Assembly (NCBI GenBank): GCA_029570385.1
Contig: JAKPXD010000014.1
Location: forward strand, 1 to 35,645
DNA: 35,645 bases
Direction of reading: 5' to 3'
Source of the DNA: a bacterium
Lineage (GTDB): Bacteria; Patescibacteriota; Patescibacteriia; Patescibacteriales; Patescibacteriaceae
Positions 22,650 to 31,025 of this stretch are shown in pieces; positions within the stretch are counted from its first letter, which is position 1, and each line of letters starts with the position of its first letter. The position numbers and the translations under genes were made by a program. The notes below the pieces were generated by a model, which searched no databases, was not told where the DNA came from, and worked only from the letters and a program-made list of their open reading frames with translations.

Positions 22650-22685
22650 AAAACAAAACCGCCCAGCCAGTCTGACCAAGCGGTT
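22650..22685 (-). terminator. greA terminator
   Basis: AACCGC (22657-22662) pairs with GCGGTT (22680-22685), with further partial pairing inside, followed on the minus strand by TTTTGTTTTTG. Confidence 0.75.
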
Positions 22686-22708
22686 ATAAAATAAGCTGAT
22701 CCTAAAAA

Positions 22709-23164
22709 TTAATCAACGCTGACAATCTGATATTCAATCTCGCCGCGCGGCGTCTGAACCTTAACTTTATCGCCGGCAATATGACCCAAAAAGGCTTGAC
22801 CCAGAGGCGATTCATTAGAAATCTTACCGCTGAATGGATCGGCCTCATTAAAACTCACAATAGTAAATTCTTTAGTAGTTGACCCGCTCTTAGCTATTAA
22901 CCGCGAACCCATACCCACTTTGCCATTAGTCTGGCCATCAACCACAATTAAACTTTTTAATAAATTGGACAATTCCAAAATCCGGCCTTCATTAAAAGCC
23001 TGCGCTTCTTTAGCATCGCTATATTCAGCGTTCTCGCTTAAATCACCTAATTCTTTGGCCCGTTCAATCCGCTCGGCAATTTCTCGGCGCCGTTCGGTGC
23101 TTAATAGCTCTAATTCTTCAACTAATTTTTGATAACCATCACGGGAAATGATTTGTTCATTCAT
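22709..23164 (-). CDS. greA: Transcription elongation factor GreA
   Basis: GreA enters the RNA polymerase secondary channel and stimulates cleavage of backtracked RNA. I chose the ATG at 23164 (MNEQIISRDGYQKLVEEL). The longer frame to 23218 would start inside the leader hairpin. The 151-residue product has the N-terminal coiled coil (about 8-75) with the tip acidic pair in LGDLSENAEYSDAKEAQ, and a C-terminal FKBP-like domain with ESPLGQAFLGHIAGDKV. It is a single-gene unit with a strong promoter, a leader hairpin with a U-rich tail, and a terminator. Confidence 0.97.
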   Translation of the reverse strand: MNEQIISRDGYQKLVEELELLSTERRREIAERIERAKELGDLSENAEYSDAKEAQAFNEGRILELSNLLKSLIVVDGQTNGKVGMGSRLIAKSGSTTKEFTIVSFNEADPFSGKISNESPLGQAFLGHIAGDKVKVQTPRGEIEYQIVSVD

Positions 23165-23180
23165 AATTCTAAACACTTTT

Positions 23181-23208
23181 AATAAAAGACGCGAAATAAT
23201 ACTTCGCG
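23181..23208 (-). promoter_or_regulatory. Attenuator-like hairpin in the greA leader
   Basis: CGCGAA (23190-23195) and TTCGCG (23203-23208) with a 7 nt loop are followed on the minus strand by TCTTTTATT. The stem lies between the promoter and the start codon, so some transcripts could end there. Confidence 0.55.
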
Positions 23209-23226
23209 CCAAAAACAATAACGCCC

Positions 23227-23255
23227 ATTATATACTAAAAGCCAAAATTTGGCAA
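23227..23255 (-). promoter_or_regulatory. greA promoter
   Basis: TTGCCA (23250-23255), a 17 nt spacer and TATAAT (23227-23232). The -35 lies in a 13 nt inverted repeat (GCCAAA-TTTGGC around one base, 23241-23253) followed by TTTT. This could also weakly terminate the upstream repeat-protein transcript. Confidence 0.88.
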
Positions 23256-23288
23256 GTGTTCTTTTAATTATCTAGCCAACCCCCAACC

Positions 23289-26200
23289 TTAATCGTAATC
23301 TTTATTCTCAGCCTCAAGATAATATCCACCTTCTCTGTTATAAAGTTCTCCTAATTTGTTTTGGACTTTTTGGAGCGGGAAAACTTCTAAATCATTATTA
23401 TGGGGACCTTGAATAATTGTTTGGATGCCAGAAGATTGAGCATAATTATTCACAAAACGAGCAATATTATCGCTAATTTGCTGACCGTAATCTACGGAAT
23501 ACTCGGTATTGGCCTCAATATTATCAATAACCATAATCGGCTCACCGGTCGGGCTGTTTTCGCCGATAAATGTCCAGCAAACAACTACTGGAACATTCTT
23601 TTTTTCATCATAAACTACAATATTTTGTATGCCTAAATCAGTCACATAATCGGCAATTGGCGACTCAGCGCCATGATGGGCGCTATCAATACAAATACAG
23701 CATGGACAATAATTACCTAAATAAAGATCTTGCGTGCTGCGAGAAGCAATCGCTACTCTCATTTCTCGACCCTTTAATTTATTATCCGCTTCTCGGTCAT
23801 TAAAAATACTTTTAAGAGTGTCCTTGTCAGTATTATAATGATGCAACTCTTCACCAACCACCTCAACGCTTTCCTGCAATAGAGCATCGGCGCGATCTTG
23901 GCCTAAAATCGGAGCAATTAATTCCGCCAATTTAGCCTGATAGGTATCAAAAAATGCTTCAAATTCAATAAAATTAACCTTTAATTGAGCTATGTTTTTT
24001 TGTAATTGATCTTTTTCTTTAATTAAGCTGGCGCGATCTTTAATATTTTCCAAATTAGCCTCATTTTCGGCGCAAAGATCATAAAATTTAAAGATATTGT
24101 CCATCATTGATCGTAACCTAAAGATATCGCTTTGAATTCGGCTCCAAGCATTGACTGGTTTTAACTTATCAATTTTAGTCTGCAAACTAATAATCCCCTG
24201 ATTCATGCCCTGTTTTTTTTGTTCGTTAGGTTCATTCGCCATTCTAGCTTGTAATTCATTAATCTTCTGACGCAATTCGGCTTCTTCCGGATTAGAAATA
24301 AACGAAGCTTGTAATTCAGCCTTGTAATCAGTCAGCACATTGGTAATTGACGCTTTGTACCGATCCAAAGTTTCTTTAACGCGAATTATTGGTGTTTTTA
24401 TTTTGTCAGAGAATTTAACATCTTCTTGCTCGCCCAAAGTAAAATAAAGCTGTTCATTATAATTGAGCCATTGCTCAACATTAACTCCGCGCCTTGTTAA
24501 TTCATTTAAAATATCCGCATTGTTCCCAAACTCCGTTAAATGGTTTTGCATTAAACGCCTAAATTCTAACGATTGTTTATCTACATCGGGATGATCTTGA
24601 ATTATCTTTGTTTCCGCATCAAATAGCTCCTTAATCTCTTGTTGAGCAGTTGGATCAAATTGGTAATATTTCATGGCCAATCGAATACCATAGCGAGGAT
24701 TATCGTCAATAGCTTTAATTAAAAATGGATTACCCTTAAGGCTCTGCTCAATCTTTGTTAAGTTGTCTTCATAGCTAAAGAGATTAAGCAATAATTCTGC
24801 GGAATTAGCTAGATACTTCACTAAATTTGGTAATTGACTCTCTAGCTTTGTAAAAAAATCTGGATAAATATTTTTCATCCCAGAATAAAAATCTAAAGAA
24901 GATAAGTGAAATTTGTCTAAACAACCAATTATTGAATAACGTTGTCCGTCCTCAATAAGTCTTAAAGCTATATCTTGATTCAAACAACCGCTAATTTTAT
25001 CTAAATTGCGGGCGAATGAATAACCTTCTCCAGCCTCAATAAGCCTCAAGGCTATATCGTTATAGTCCAAGCCGCTAAATTTGCCTAAGTTATAAACGAC
25101 TGAACCACCTTCTCCAGCTTTAATAAGCCTGATGGCTATATCGTTATGATCCAGACCACTAAATTTATCTAGATTATCAGCAACTGAACTACCTTCTCTA
25201 GCCTCAATAAGTTTTAAAGCTATATCGTTATAGTCCAAGTTGCTAAATTTATCTAGGTTACGGGCCACTGAACCACCGTTGTCAGTCTCAATAAGTCTCA
25301 AGGCTATGTCGTTATGATTCAAACCGCTAAATTTGTCTAGGTTACAGATGATTGAATAACCTTCTCCGGCCTCCATAAGTCTCAAGGCTATGTCGTTATG
25401 ATTCAAACCGCTAAATTTGTCTAGGTTACGGGCGATTGAGTCACCCTTTCCGGCCTCAATTATTTTAAGAGCTATATCTTTATGATCTAGACCTCTAAAT
25501 TTATCTAGGTTACTAGCAACTGAATCACCGTATCCGGCATTAATTATTTGAATGGCTATATCGCTATGATCCAAACCGCTAAATTTGTCTAAATTATAAG
25601 CAACTGAACCACCATTGCCAGCTTCAATAAGTCTGAGAGCTATGTCTTTATGGCCTAGACCAGTAAATTTGTCTAGGTTACTAGCGACTGAACCACCATT
25701 GCCAGTCTCAATAAGTCTTAAAGCTATATCTTGATTCAAACAACCGCTAAATTTATCTAAATTACGGGTAATTGAATCACCATTTCCAGCCTCAATTATT
25801 TTAAGAGCTGTGTCTTTATGGTCTAGACCAGTAAATTTATCTAAATTACTGGCAACTGAATAACCTTCTCCAGCTTTAATAAGTCTGAGAGCTATATCGC
25901 TATGATCCAGACCGCTAAACTTATCTAGGTTATCAGCAACTGAACTACCTTCTCTAGCCTCAATAAGTTTTAAAGCTATGTCGTTATAGTCCAAGCCGCT
26001 AAATTTATCTAGGTTACTGGCGACTGAACCACCGTTGCCAGTCTCAATAAGTCTTAAGGCTATGTCTTGATTCAAACAACTGTTAAATTTATCTAAGTTA
26101 CGGGCGACTGAACCACCTTCTCCAGCCTCAATAAGCCTGATAGCTATATCGCTATGATCCAGACCACTAAATTTATCTAGATTATCAGCAACTGAACTAC

Positions 26201-26606
26201 CTTCTCTAGCCTCAATAAGTTTTAAAGCTATATCGTTATAGTCCAAGTTGCTAAATTTATCTAGGTTACTGGCGACTGAACCACCGTTGCCAGTCTCAAT
26301 AAGCCTTAAGGCTATGTCGTTATGATCTAAGCCGCTAAATTTGTCTAGGTTACGGGCGATTAAACGACCTTCTCCGGCTTCAATTATTTTAAGAGCTATG
26401 TCGTTATAATTCAGACCGCTAAATTTGTCTAGGTTGCTGACAACTGAATAACTTTCTCCAGCTTCAATAAGTCTGAGGGCTATGTCGTGGTGGTCCAAAT
26501 CAACGAATTCATTGGGATTAAAACCAACATCTTCAATAATCTGCAAAATCGCTTCTTGGTCATTAATTTTTTCCGCCAATGGTTGATTAATATTTTCTTT
26601 AATCAT
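23289..26606 (-). CDS. Giant repeat protein: nineteen 28-residue helical repeats, coiled coil, Cys-rich C-terminal domain
   Basis: The 1105-residue protein belongs to no family I recognise. After a 36-residue N-terminus, residues 37-568 are 19 gapless repeats of 28 residues, typically LDHNDIALRLIEAG, two or three variable residues, and SVASNLDKFSG. Each reads as helix, Gly-rich turn, helix. Residues of about 570-740 are helical, and 740-930 are coiled-coil-like (ELRQKINELQARMANEPNEQ). Residues of about 961-1105 form a compact domain with NYCPCCICIDSAHHG, VVVCWTFIGE and VIDNIEAN. No signal peptide or membrane helix is present, so it is cytoplasmic. It starts 7 nt after the membrane Clp ATPase and probably shares its transcript. 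A solenoid adaptor or binding protein is a reasonable guess; a recognition role is discussed in the findings. Confidence 0.85.
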   Translation of the reverse strand: MIKENINQPLAEKINDQEAILQIIEDVGFNPNEFVDLDHHDIALRLIEAGESYSVVSNLDKFSGLNYNDIALKIIEAGEGRLIARNLDKFSGLDHNDIALRLIETGNGGSVASNLDKFSNLDYNDIALKLIEAREGSSVADNLDKFSGLDHSDIAIRLIEAGEGGSVARNLDKFNSCLNQDIALRLIETGNGGSVASNLDKFSGLDYNDIALKLIEAREGSSVADNLDKFSGLDHSDIALRLIKAGEGYSVASNLDKFTGLDHKDTALKIIEAGNGDSITRNLDKFSGCLNQDIALRLIETGNGGSVASNLDKFTGLGHKDIALRLIEAGNGGSVAYNLDKFSGLDHSDIAIQIINAGYGDSVASNLDKFRGLDHKDIALKIIEAGKGDSIARNLDKFSGLNHNDIALRLMEAGEGYSIICNLDKFSGLNHNDIALRLIETDNGGSVARNLDKFSNLDYNDIALKLIEAREGSSVADNLDKFSGLDHNDIAIRLIKAGEGGSVVYNLGKFSGLDYNDIALRLIEAGEGYSFARNLDKISGCLNQDIALRLIEDGQRYSIIGCLDKFHLSSLDFYSGMKNIYPDFFTKLESQLPNLVKYLANSAELLLNLFSYEDNLTKIEQSLKGNPFLIKAIDDNPRYGIRLAMKYYQFDPTAQQEIKELFDAETKIIQDHPDVDKQSLEFRRLMQNHLTEFGNNADILNELTRRGVNVEQWLNYNEQLYFTLGEQEDVKFSDKIKTPIIRVKETLDRYKASITNVLTDYKAELQASFISNPEEAELRQKINELQARMANEPNEQKKQGMNQGIISLQTKIDKLKPVNAWSRIQSDIFRLRSMMDNIFKFYDLCAENEANLENIKDRASLIKEKDQLQKNIAQLKVNFIEFEAFFDTYQAKLAELIAPILGQDRADALLQESVEVVGEELHHYNTDKDTLKSIFNDREADNKLKGREMRVAIASRSTQDLYLGNYCPCCICIDSAHHGAESPIADYVTDLGIQNIVVYDEKKNVPVVVCWTFIGENSPTGEPIMVIDNIEANTEYSVDYGQQISDNIARFVNNYAQSSGIQTIIQGPHNNDLEVFPLQKVQNKLGELYNREGGYYLEAENKDYD
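24903..26498 (-). repeat. 19 tandem 84 bp coding repeats
   Basis: The period is exactly 84 bp with no indels. Some units are nearly identical in DNA: units 4, 7 and 16 (AREGSSVADNLDKF) differ by only a few bases. Blocks of three units (GNGGSVASN, AREGSSVADN, then a LDHSDI or LDHNDI unit) recur at units 3-5, 6-8 and 15-17. Units 6, 10 and 19 share the CLNQDIALRLIE start. Confidence 0.95.
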
Positions 26607-26613
26607 AAATCAA

Positions 26614-29352
26614 CTACAATTTAACTCCGGGAACTATCTCGACTTGGCCTTGATCATTAATTAAAACAGTGTCACGGCGTTTTAAAGTCTTCGCTAAAAG
26701 ATGTTCGGCCAAAGTGTTATTGATGGTATCTTGCAGTAAACGCTTCAGCGGCCGAGCGCCATATTCCGGATCAAAGCCGGCTTTAGCCAAATAAATTAAA
26801 CCCTGATCGCTAACCTGAAAATTAATATTCTTATCGGCCAATTGACGGCCGATTTTATTTAACTGCAATCGGGCAATTGCTTGCATATCTTCAATATTAA
26901 GCGGTCTAAAAACAATCACGCCGTCAAAACGATTAATCAATTCCGGCCGCATTACTTTAACTAATTCATTATCCATTACCCATTGGCGAATAGTACTAAG
27001 ATCAGCCCCAGCCTTGACTTGTTCACGAATATACAACGCTCCAGCATTAGAGGTGGCAATAATAATGGTATTACTGAAATCAATCGTTCGGCCTTGAGCA
27101 TCAGTTAGGCGGCCATCATCAAAAACTTGCAAAAATAAATTCAAAATATCAGGATGAGCTTTTTCCAATTCGTCTAACAAAACCAAACTAAATGGTTTTT
27201 GACGCACCGCCTCAGTTAGATAGCCAGTTTCACCATTGCCGCCGATCATCTTATTAACACTATCTGGTTGTTGATATTCACTCATATCCAGCCGAATCAT
27301 TGAATTTTCATCACCAAAATAAACTTCAGCCAATGTTTTAGCTAACTCAGTTTTACCGACACCGGTCGGACCTAAAAATAAAAAGTTAGCAATCGGTTTA
27401 CTAATATCCCGCAATTCCACCCGAGCCCGACGCAAGCTGGCCGCCACCATATCAACCGCCTCTTCTTGACCAATTAAACGCTGATGAATTGTTTCTTCTA
27501 AATTTAATAATAGCTCGCTTTCTTGCTGACCAACCTGTTGCATCGGCACACCAAAGGCTTGGCTAGCATAAGCTCGAACTACTTCATCACTAACGAGTCG
27601 TGGCGCAGCCTGTTTAGCAGCTTGTCGGGCTGATGCTTCCAGAACACTTAAAAAACGAGCTGGTTGTGCCGGGTCTGAAGCATAGCGCTGGCTGGCTAAT
27701 TTAGCCGTTTCTAAAGCGGCATAGGTAAAAATAACTCCTAACCGTCTTTCCCAATAACTCGCCCAACTTTCCGCAATGGTCATCATCTGTTGATTGTCTG
27801 GTTCAGCAATATCAATTTTGGCCAAATTAGCGCCAATGGCTCGTTTGGCTAAATGTTCTTGGTAATTAACTGGGTCAACGGTAGTTAAACACCGTAAGGC
27901 CCCGCGCTGCAGGGCGTTAGCCAAAATATCTGACAAATCCAAACTTTGTTCTTGACCGCTGGACAGGCCGGCAATTTTTTCAATCCCGTCAATAAATAAA
28001 ATTATATTACCCGCCTGATTAACTTCGGAAATAATTATAGCTAACTTACTCTGAGCTTCTTCTGGACCAGACCCACCTAATAAGGTTGCCAGATCAATCT
28101 CAACCAATCGTTTATCTTGTAAAAAAACCGGCACATCTTCAGCTACCATTAATTGGGCTAAACCGTAGGCTAATGATTTCTTACCCACCCCCTCCGGACC
28201 GACCAGAACCACACCCATTCGGCCGGCTGACCAAGCTTCTAAAATTTGATTAAGCTCAGTTGTCCGCGCTACGCAGAGTGGTAATTGGTTATTCTTGGCC
28301 GCTAAAGTCAAATCATAAGAATATTGATTTAAGAACGGTGTGGCCACGGCCGTATAAGCCCGATCCATATTGGAACCGGGTTTGAATTGCGCCGAATCTC
28401 TAATCTGTAAATAAGTTTTAGCTAAGCGACGGTTAATATGAAACCAGTTAGCCACATCACTGAACTTATCCTCTTTGGCGCCAGTATCATAAATAATTTC
28501 TTTAATTAGTTGACTTTGTTTAATCAACGGTGCCAAAAAATCAACCGTCAGCGGCACCTCACCCAAAGACCAAGCGCTAGCCACCCCCTGAATTATGGCT
28601 GACCTAACTTCAATTGATAAACTAATCGACTGAATTTTAAGCTTATCTTTAGTTTGATGCTTGTTCAGTTTATCGGCAATCGCCTTGCCATCTAAATTAA
28701 GCCTAAATAATAATGATTTAACCGTTGGATCAGCCAAGAGAACCTGAAACCAATGTTCGGCAGTAATCTGGCTATGGCCATGGCTAGCTGACAACAACAG
28801 TGCTCGTTCTAGACTGAAAATAACTTCCGCTGGTAATTGATTAATGAGATTTAATAAACGTTTTTTAGGTAATTGAAAAACAGCCAGCCAATCGGCTGGA
28901 GGCAATAATTGCTCGTCAATATCCAACTGCGGCAATTTAATTGTTTGTGTATTACGAATTAACCGATAAATTACCGCTAAAGTAAAAAATAACGACCAAG
29001 CGAACCAGCGTCTGGGCCAAATTGGCTTTAGCCACCAAGCCGCCTGTCCGATTTGTGTCCAATCAATAAACCAGTTGCTAGCTTGGCCAACCTGCCAAAT
29101 TAAAACAATCCAACCGCTTAATGCTAATAAATACAGCGCTAAATCTAAAATCAATAATATCCGCCGACCAAACTGTTTTTGCCCAATAGCGAACCACGAA
29201 GACGACCAATCAACAAACAGCCAATGGCTAGCACCAAACCAGCCAACGCCGTGACCGTGGCAAGTCGCGCAAGGTATGCCCTCAATATAACCGGCACCGT
29301 GACAAGAATCACAGACCAACCAGCCATTATTAACCTTACGGTTCTTGACCAT
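26614..29352 (-). CDS. Membrane-anchored Clp/Hsp100 ATPase with DnaJ-type zinc finger
   Basis: This 912-residue Clp family protein has an unusual N-terminus: two CxxCxGxG motifs (C14-C17 and C28-C31) as in DnaJ, then two membrane helices (about 64-88 and 113-131). A Clp-N-like helical domain follows at about 165-320. AAA1 has Walker A GPEGVGKKS (385-393), but Walker B is LFIDGIE (Asp455 kept, Glu replaced by Gly456), and the tandem Arg fingers of the ALERRFQP segment are missing (AIGANLAKI). AAA2 is intact: [28 protein letters not shown] and GARPLKR. No middle coiled coil and no IGF/IGL loop. It is presumably an unfoldase at the inner membrane. It overlaps the upstream Trp-rich membrane protein by 17 nt and precedes the repeat protein by 7 nt. 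Confidence 0.9.
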   Translation of the reverse strand: MVKNRKVNNGWLVCDSCHGAGYIEGIPCATCHGHGVGWFGASHWLFVDWSSSWFAIGQKQFGRRILLILDLALYLLALSGWIVLIWQVGQASNWFIDWTQIGQAAWWLKPIWPRRWFAWSLFFTLAVIYRLIRNTQTIKLPQLDIDEQLLPPADWLAVFQLPKKRLLNLINQLPAEVIFSLERALLLSASHGHSQITAEHWFQVLLADPTVKSLLFRLNLDGKAIADKLNKHQTKDKLKIQSISLSIEVRSAIIQGVASAWSLGEVPLTVDFLAPLIKQSQLIKEIIYDTGAKEDKFSDVANWFHINRRLAKTYLQIRDSAQFKPGSNMDRAYTAVATPFLNQYSYDLTLAAKNNQLPLCVARTTELNQILEAWSAGRMGVVLVGPEGVGKKSLAYGLAQLMVAEDVPVFLQDKRLVEIDLATLLGGSGPEEAQSKLAIIISEVNQAGNIILFIDGIEKIAGLSSGQEQSLDLSDILANALQRGALRCLTTVDPVNYQEHLAKRAIGANLAKIDIAEPDNQQMMTIAESWASYWERRLGVIFTYAALETAKLASQRYASDPAQPARFLSVLEASARQAAKQAAPRLVSDEVVRAYASQAFGVPMQQVGQQESELLLNLEETIHQRLIGQEEAVDMVAASLRRARVELRDISKPIANFLFLGPTGVGKTELAKTLAEVYFGDENSMIRLDMSEYQQPDSVNKMIGGNGETGYLTEAVRQKPFSLVLLDELEKAHPDILNLFLQVFDDGRLTDAQGRTIDFSNTIIIATSNAGALYIREQVKAGADLSTIRQWVMDNELVKVMRPELINRFDGVIVFRPLNIEDMQAIARLQLNKIGRQLADKNINFQVSDQGLIYLAKAGFDPEYGARPLKRLLQDTINNTLAEHLLAKTLKRRDTVLINDQGQVEIVPGVKL

Positions 29353-29683
29353 AATATAATATATACAAATAATAGAAGACCGCTACTGGAGCCGCCGGCC
29401 AAGCCATAATGGCCAACAAAGCGATCACCCAACAGACCAGCCAGATGGCTAAACGGAAGATAATCTGGATGATCCTCATCATGAAACTGATTAAAAAGCT
29501 GACAATATCGCGCTGGCCATACATTGGCACAAAAATATTTTTCAACCAAACCGCCAAAGCCAAACCGCGGCTAATCTTATTTAACCACGCCCACCAATAG
29601 CCAATCCAAATAAACCATCCTTGAGAATACCACCACCAAGGAAACCAGAATATTTCTTTAAAAATCCGCCAAACAATATACAT
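29336..29683 (-). CDS. Trp-rich membrane protein upstream of the membrane Clp ATPase
   Basis: The 115-residue protein starts MYIVWRIFKEIFWFPWWWYSQGW and has about ten Trp in its first third, an interfacial segment. NKISRGLALAVWLKNIFVPMYGQRD follows, seen as SRGLALAVWLKNIF and PMYGQRD. Two C-terminal membrane helices then lie in LISFMMRIIQIIFRLAIWL and VCWVIALLAIMAW. I recall similar proteins next to membrane Clp ATPases in Patescibacteria but know no function. The frame overlaps the Clp start by 17 nt, implying coupling. An extended -10 (TGCTATACT) ends 7 nt before the ATG, so the unit may be leaderless. An overlapping alternative frame at 29151-29549 is rejected. Confidence 0.85.
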   Translation of the reverse strand: MYIVWRIFKEIFWFPWWWYSQGWFIWIGYWWAWLNKISRGLALAVWLKNIFVPMYGQRDIVSFLISFMMRIIQIIFRLAIWLVCWVIALLAIMAWPAAPVAVFYYLYILYYGQEP

Positions 29684-29690
29684 ATTAAAT

Positions 29691-29699
29691 AGTATAGCA
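29691..29699 (-). promoter_or_regulatory. Extended -10 promoter of the membrane-Clp unit
   Basis: TGCTATACT lies on the minus strand, ending 7 nt before the start codon at 29683. No TTGACA-like -35 is seen, which an extended -10 can tolerate. Confidence 0.6.
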
Positions 29700-29712
29700 A
29701 AATAAACCTGTC

Positions 29713-31017
29713 TTAGCTATCTAACCAGCGGCTATCTTGGCGGACCAGCTGATTAGCGGCTGCAGCTGGATCCAATAATAATGCTTTAGTTATTCGTTCG
29801 ATGCGAGACCCCTGCGAACCTTTTAATAAAACAATCGCTCCGGCTGGGACAATCTCTCTGATTTTATCAGCGGCGGCTATTGAATCAGTAAAATAATCAA
29901 TCTGACCAGTCCAGCCACGCTGTCTGGCTTCCTGACCAATCATCTCAGCCAGTGGGCCAACCAAAACCAAACGGCCAATCGGTAATTGAGCGATAATCTG
30001 CCCGATGCGACGATGCTCAGCTGGGCCGTCAACCCCTAATTCTAGCATATCACCCAAAACAGCTACCCGCTGCTGGGCTGACAACGCTGGCCAGCGACCA
30101 AGAATATCTAAGGCTGCCGCTACGGCTGTCGGCGAAGCATTATATGAATCATCTAATAAAATCATGTCTTGATAACCGGCTAAAATGTTGAGCCGGCCTT
30201 TAGGCGAATGAAAATCGCCGAGAGCTTGAATAGCGGTTAATAAATCAATTTCTTGACTAATGCCGACGGCAATCGCCGCCAAAACCGAATAAACCACCGC
30301 CTCACTAATTATTCCCGGCAGAACTACCGCTACAGCGGCGGCTTGATAATTCAATTTAAAACGCAAGCCAGCTGATGATTGAATTGTCTTGTCGCCGGCT
30401 TGACCATAATTAAATTGCAGGTCCGTTGCTCTGACATCAGCTTGTGATCCAAAGCCATAGGTTATTATCTGGACCCGATTATTACAACTAGTCATTAAAC
30501 GAACCCGCTGATCGTCCGCATTAAGCACCGCCCAACCGGCTGACGGCAGGCTAACAATGAGCTTCCCTTTCTCCTGAGCAATTTTATCTTGATTACCGAA
30601 AAACTCCAAATGAGCTTGGCCAATAACGGTAATAATACCAATATTGGGCTGAACGATGGATAATAAATAATCCATATCGCCCGGATGATCAATTCCCATT
30701 TCTAAAACTAAAAATTCCGGATAGTTAGGATCGGTTTTTTGAATCAATCGCCAAGCTAAAAATAAAACTTTCAACCAGCCACCGATTGAGCGACCTGGCG
30801 ATTCTAACCCTAAAATGGTTAATGGCAGGCCAATCTCATTATTATAATTTTTAATATTGCCACGAACGCGATATTTTTTAGCTAGCACCAGCAATACCGC
30901 TTCCTTAGTCGTAGTTTTGCCGACGCTGCCGGTAATACCAATAATCTGTGGCTGATATTTATCAATCACCGCTCGAGCTAATCTTTTTAGCAAATAGCGA
31001 AGCAACTGACTAAGCAT
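29713..31017 (-). CDS. murF: UDP-N-acetylmuramoyl-tripeptide--D-alanyl-D-alanine ligase
   Basis: MurF adds D-Ala-D-Ala to the UDP-MurNAc tripeptide in the cytoplasm. The 434 residues show the Mur ligase P-loop ITGSVGKTTTKE, the NYNNEIGLPLTIL segment typical of MurF, LVLEMGIDHPGDM, the DDSYNASP central motif and AVLGDMLELG in the C-terminal domain. It is the last gene of the dcw unit seen here, 8 nt after the PBP gene. The usual followers (mraY, murD, ftsW, murG, murC) are not downstream; the membrane-Clp unit takes their place. Confidence 0.96.
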   Translation of the reverse strand: MLSQLLRYLLKRLARAVIDKYQPQIIGITGSVGKTTTKEAVLLVLAKKYRVRGNIKNYNNEIGLPLTILGLESPGRSIGGWLKVLFLAWRLIQKTDPNYPEFLVLEMGIDHPGDMDYLLSIVQPNIGIITVIGQAHLEFFGNQDKIAQEKGKLIVSLPSAGWAVLNADDQRVRLMTSCNNRVQIITYGFGSQADVRATDLQFNYGQAGDKTIQSSAGLRFKLNYQAAAVAVVLPGIISEAVVYSVLAAIAVGISQEIDLLTAIQALGDFHSPKGRLNILAGYQDMILLDDSYNASPTAVAAALDILGRWPALSAQQRVAVLGDMLELGVDGPAEHRRIGQIIAQLPIGRLVLVGPLAEMIGQEARQRGWTGQIDYFTDSIAAADKIREIVPAGAIVLLKGSQGSRIERITKALLLDPAAAANQLVRQDSRWLDS

Positions 31018-31025
31018 AAAAACAA

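Noticed and set aside
24903-26498. CRISPR array, because of the regular 84 bp period
   Set aside because: The repeats have no unique spacers, are in frame throughout and encode a 28-residue protein repeat.
29151-29549. Open frame of 132 codons on the minus strand between the Trp-rich protein and the Clp gene
   Set aside because: It overlaps both real genes in another frame. The Trp-rich protein's composition and the 17 nt overlap with the Clp start fit an operon much better.
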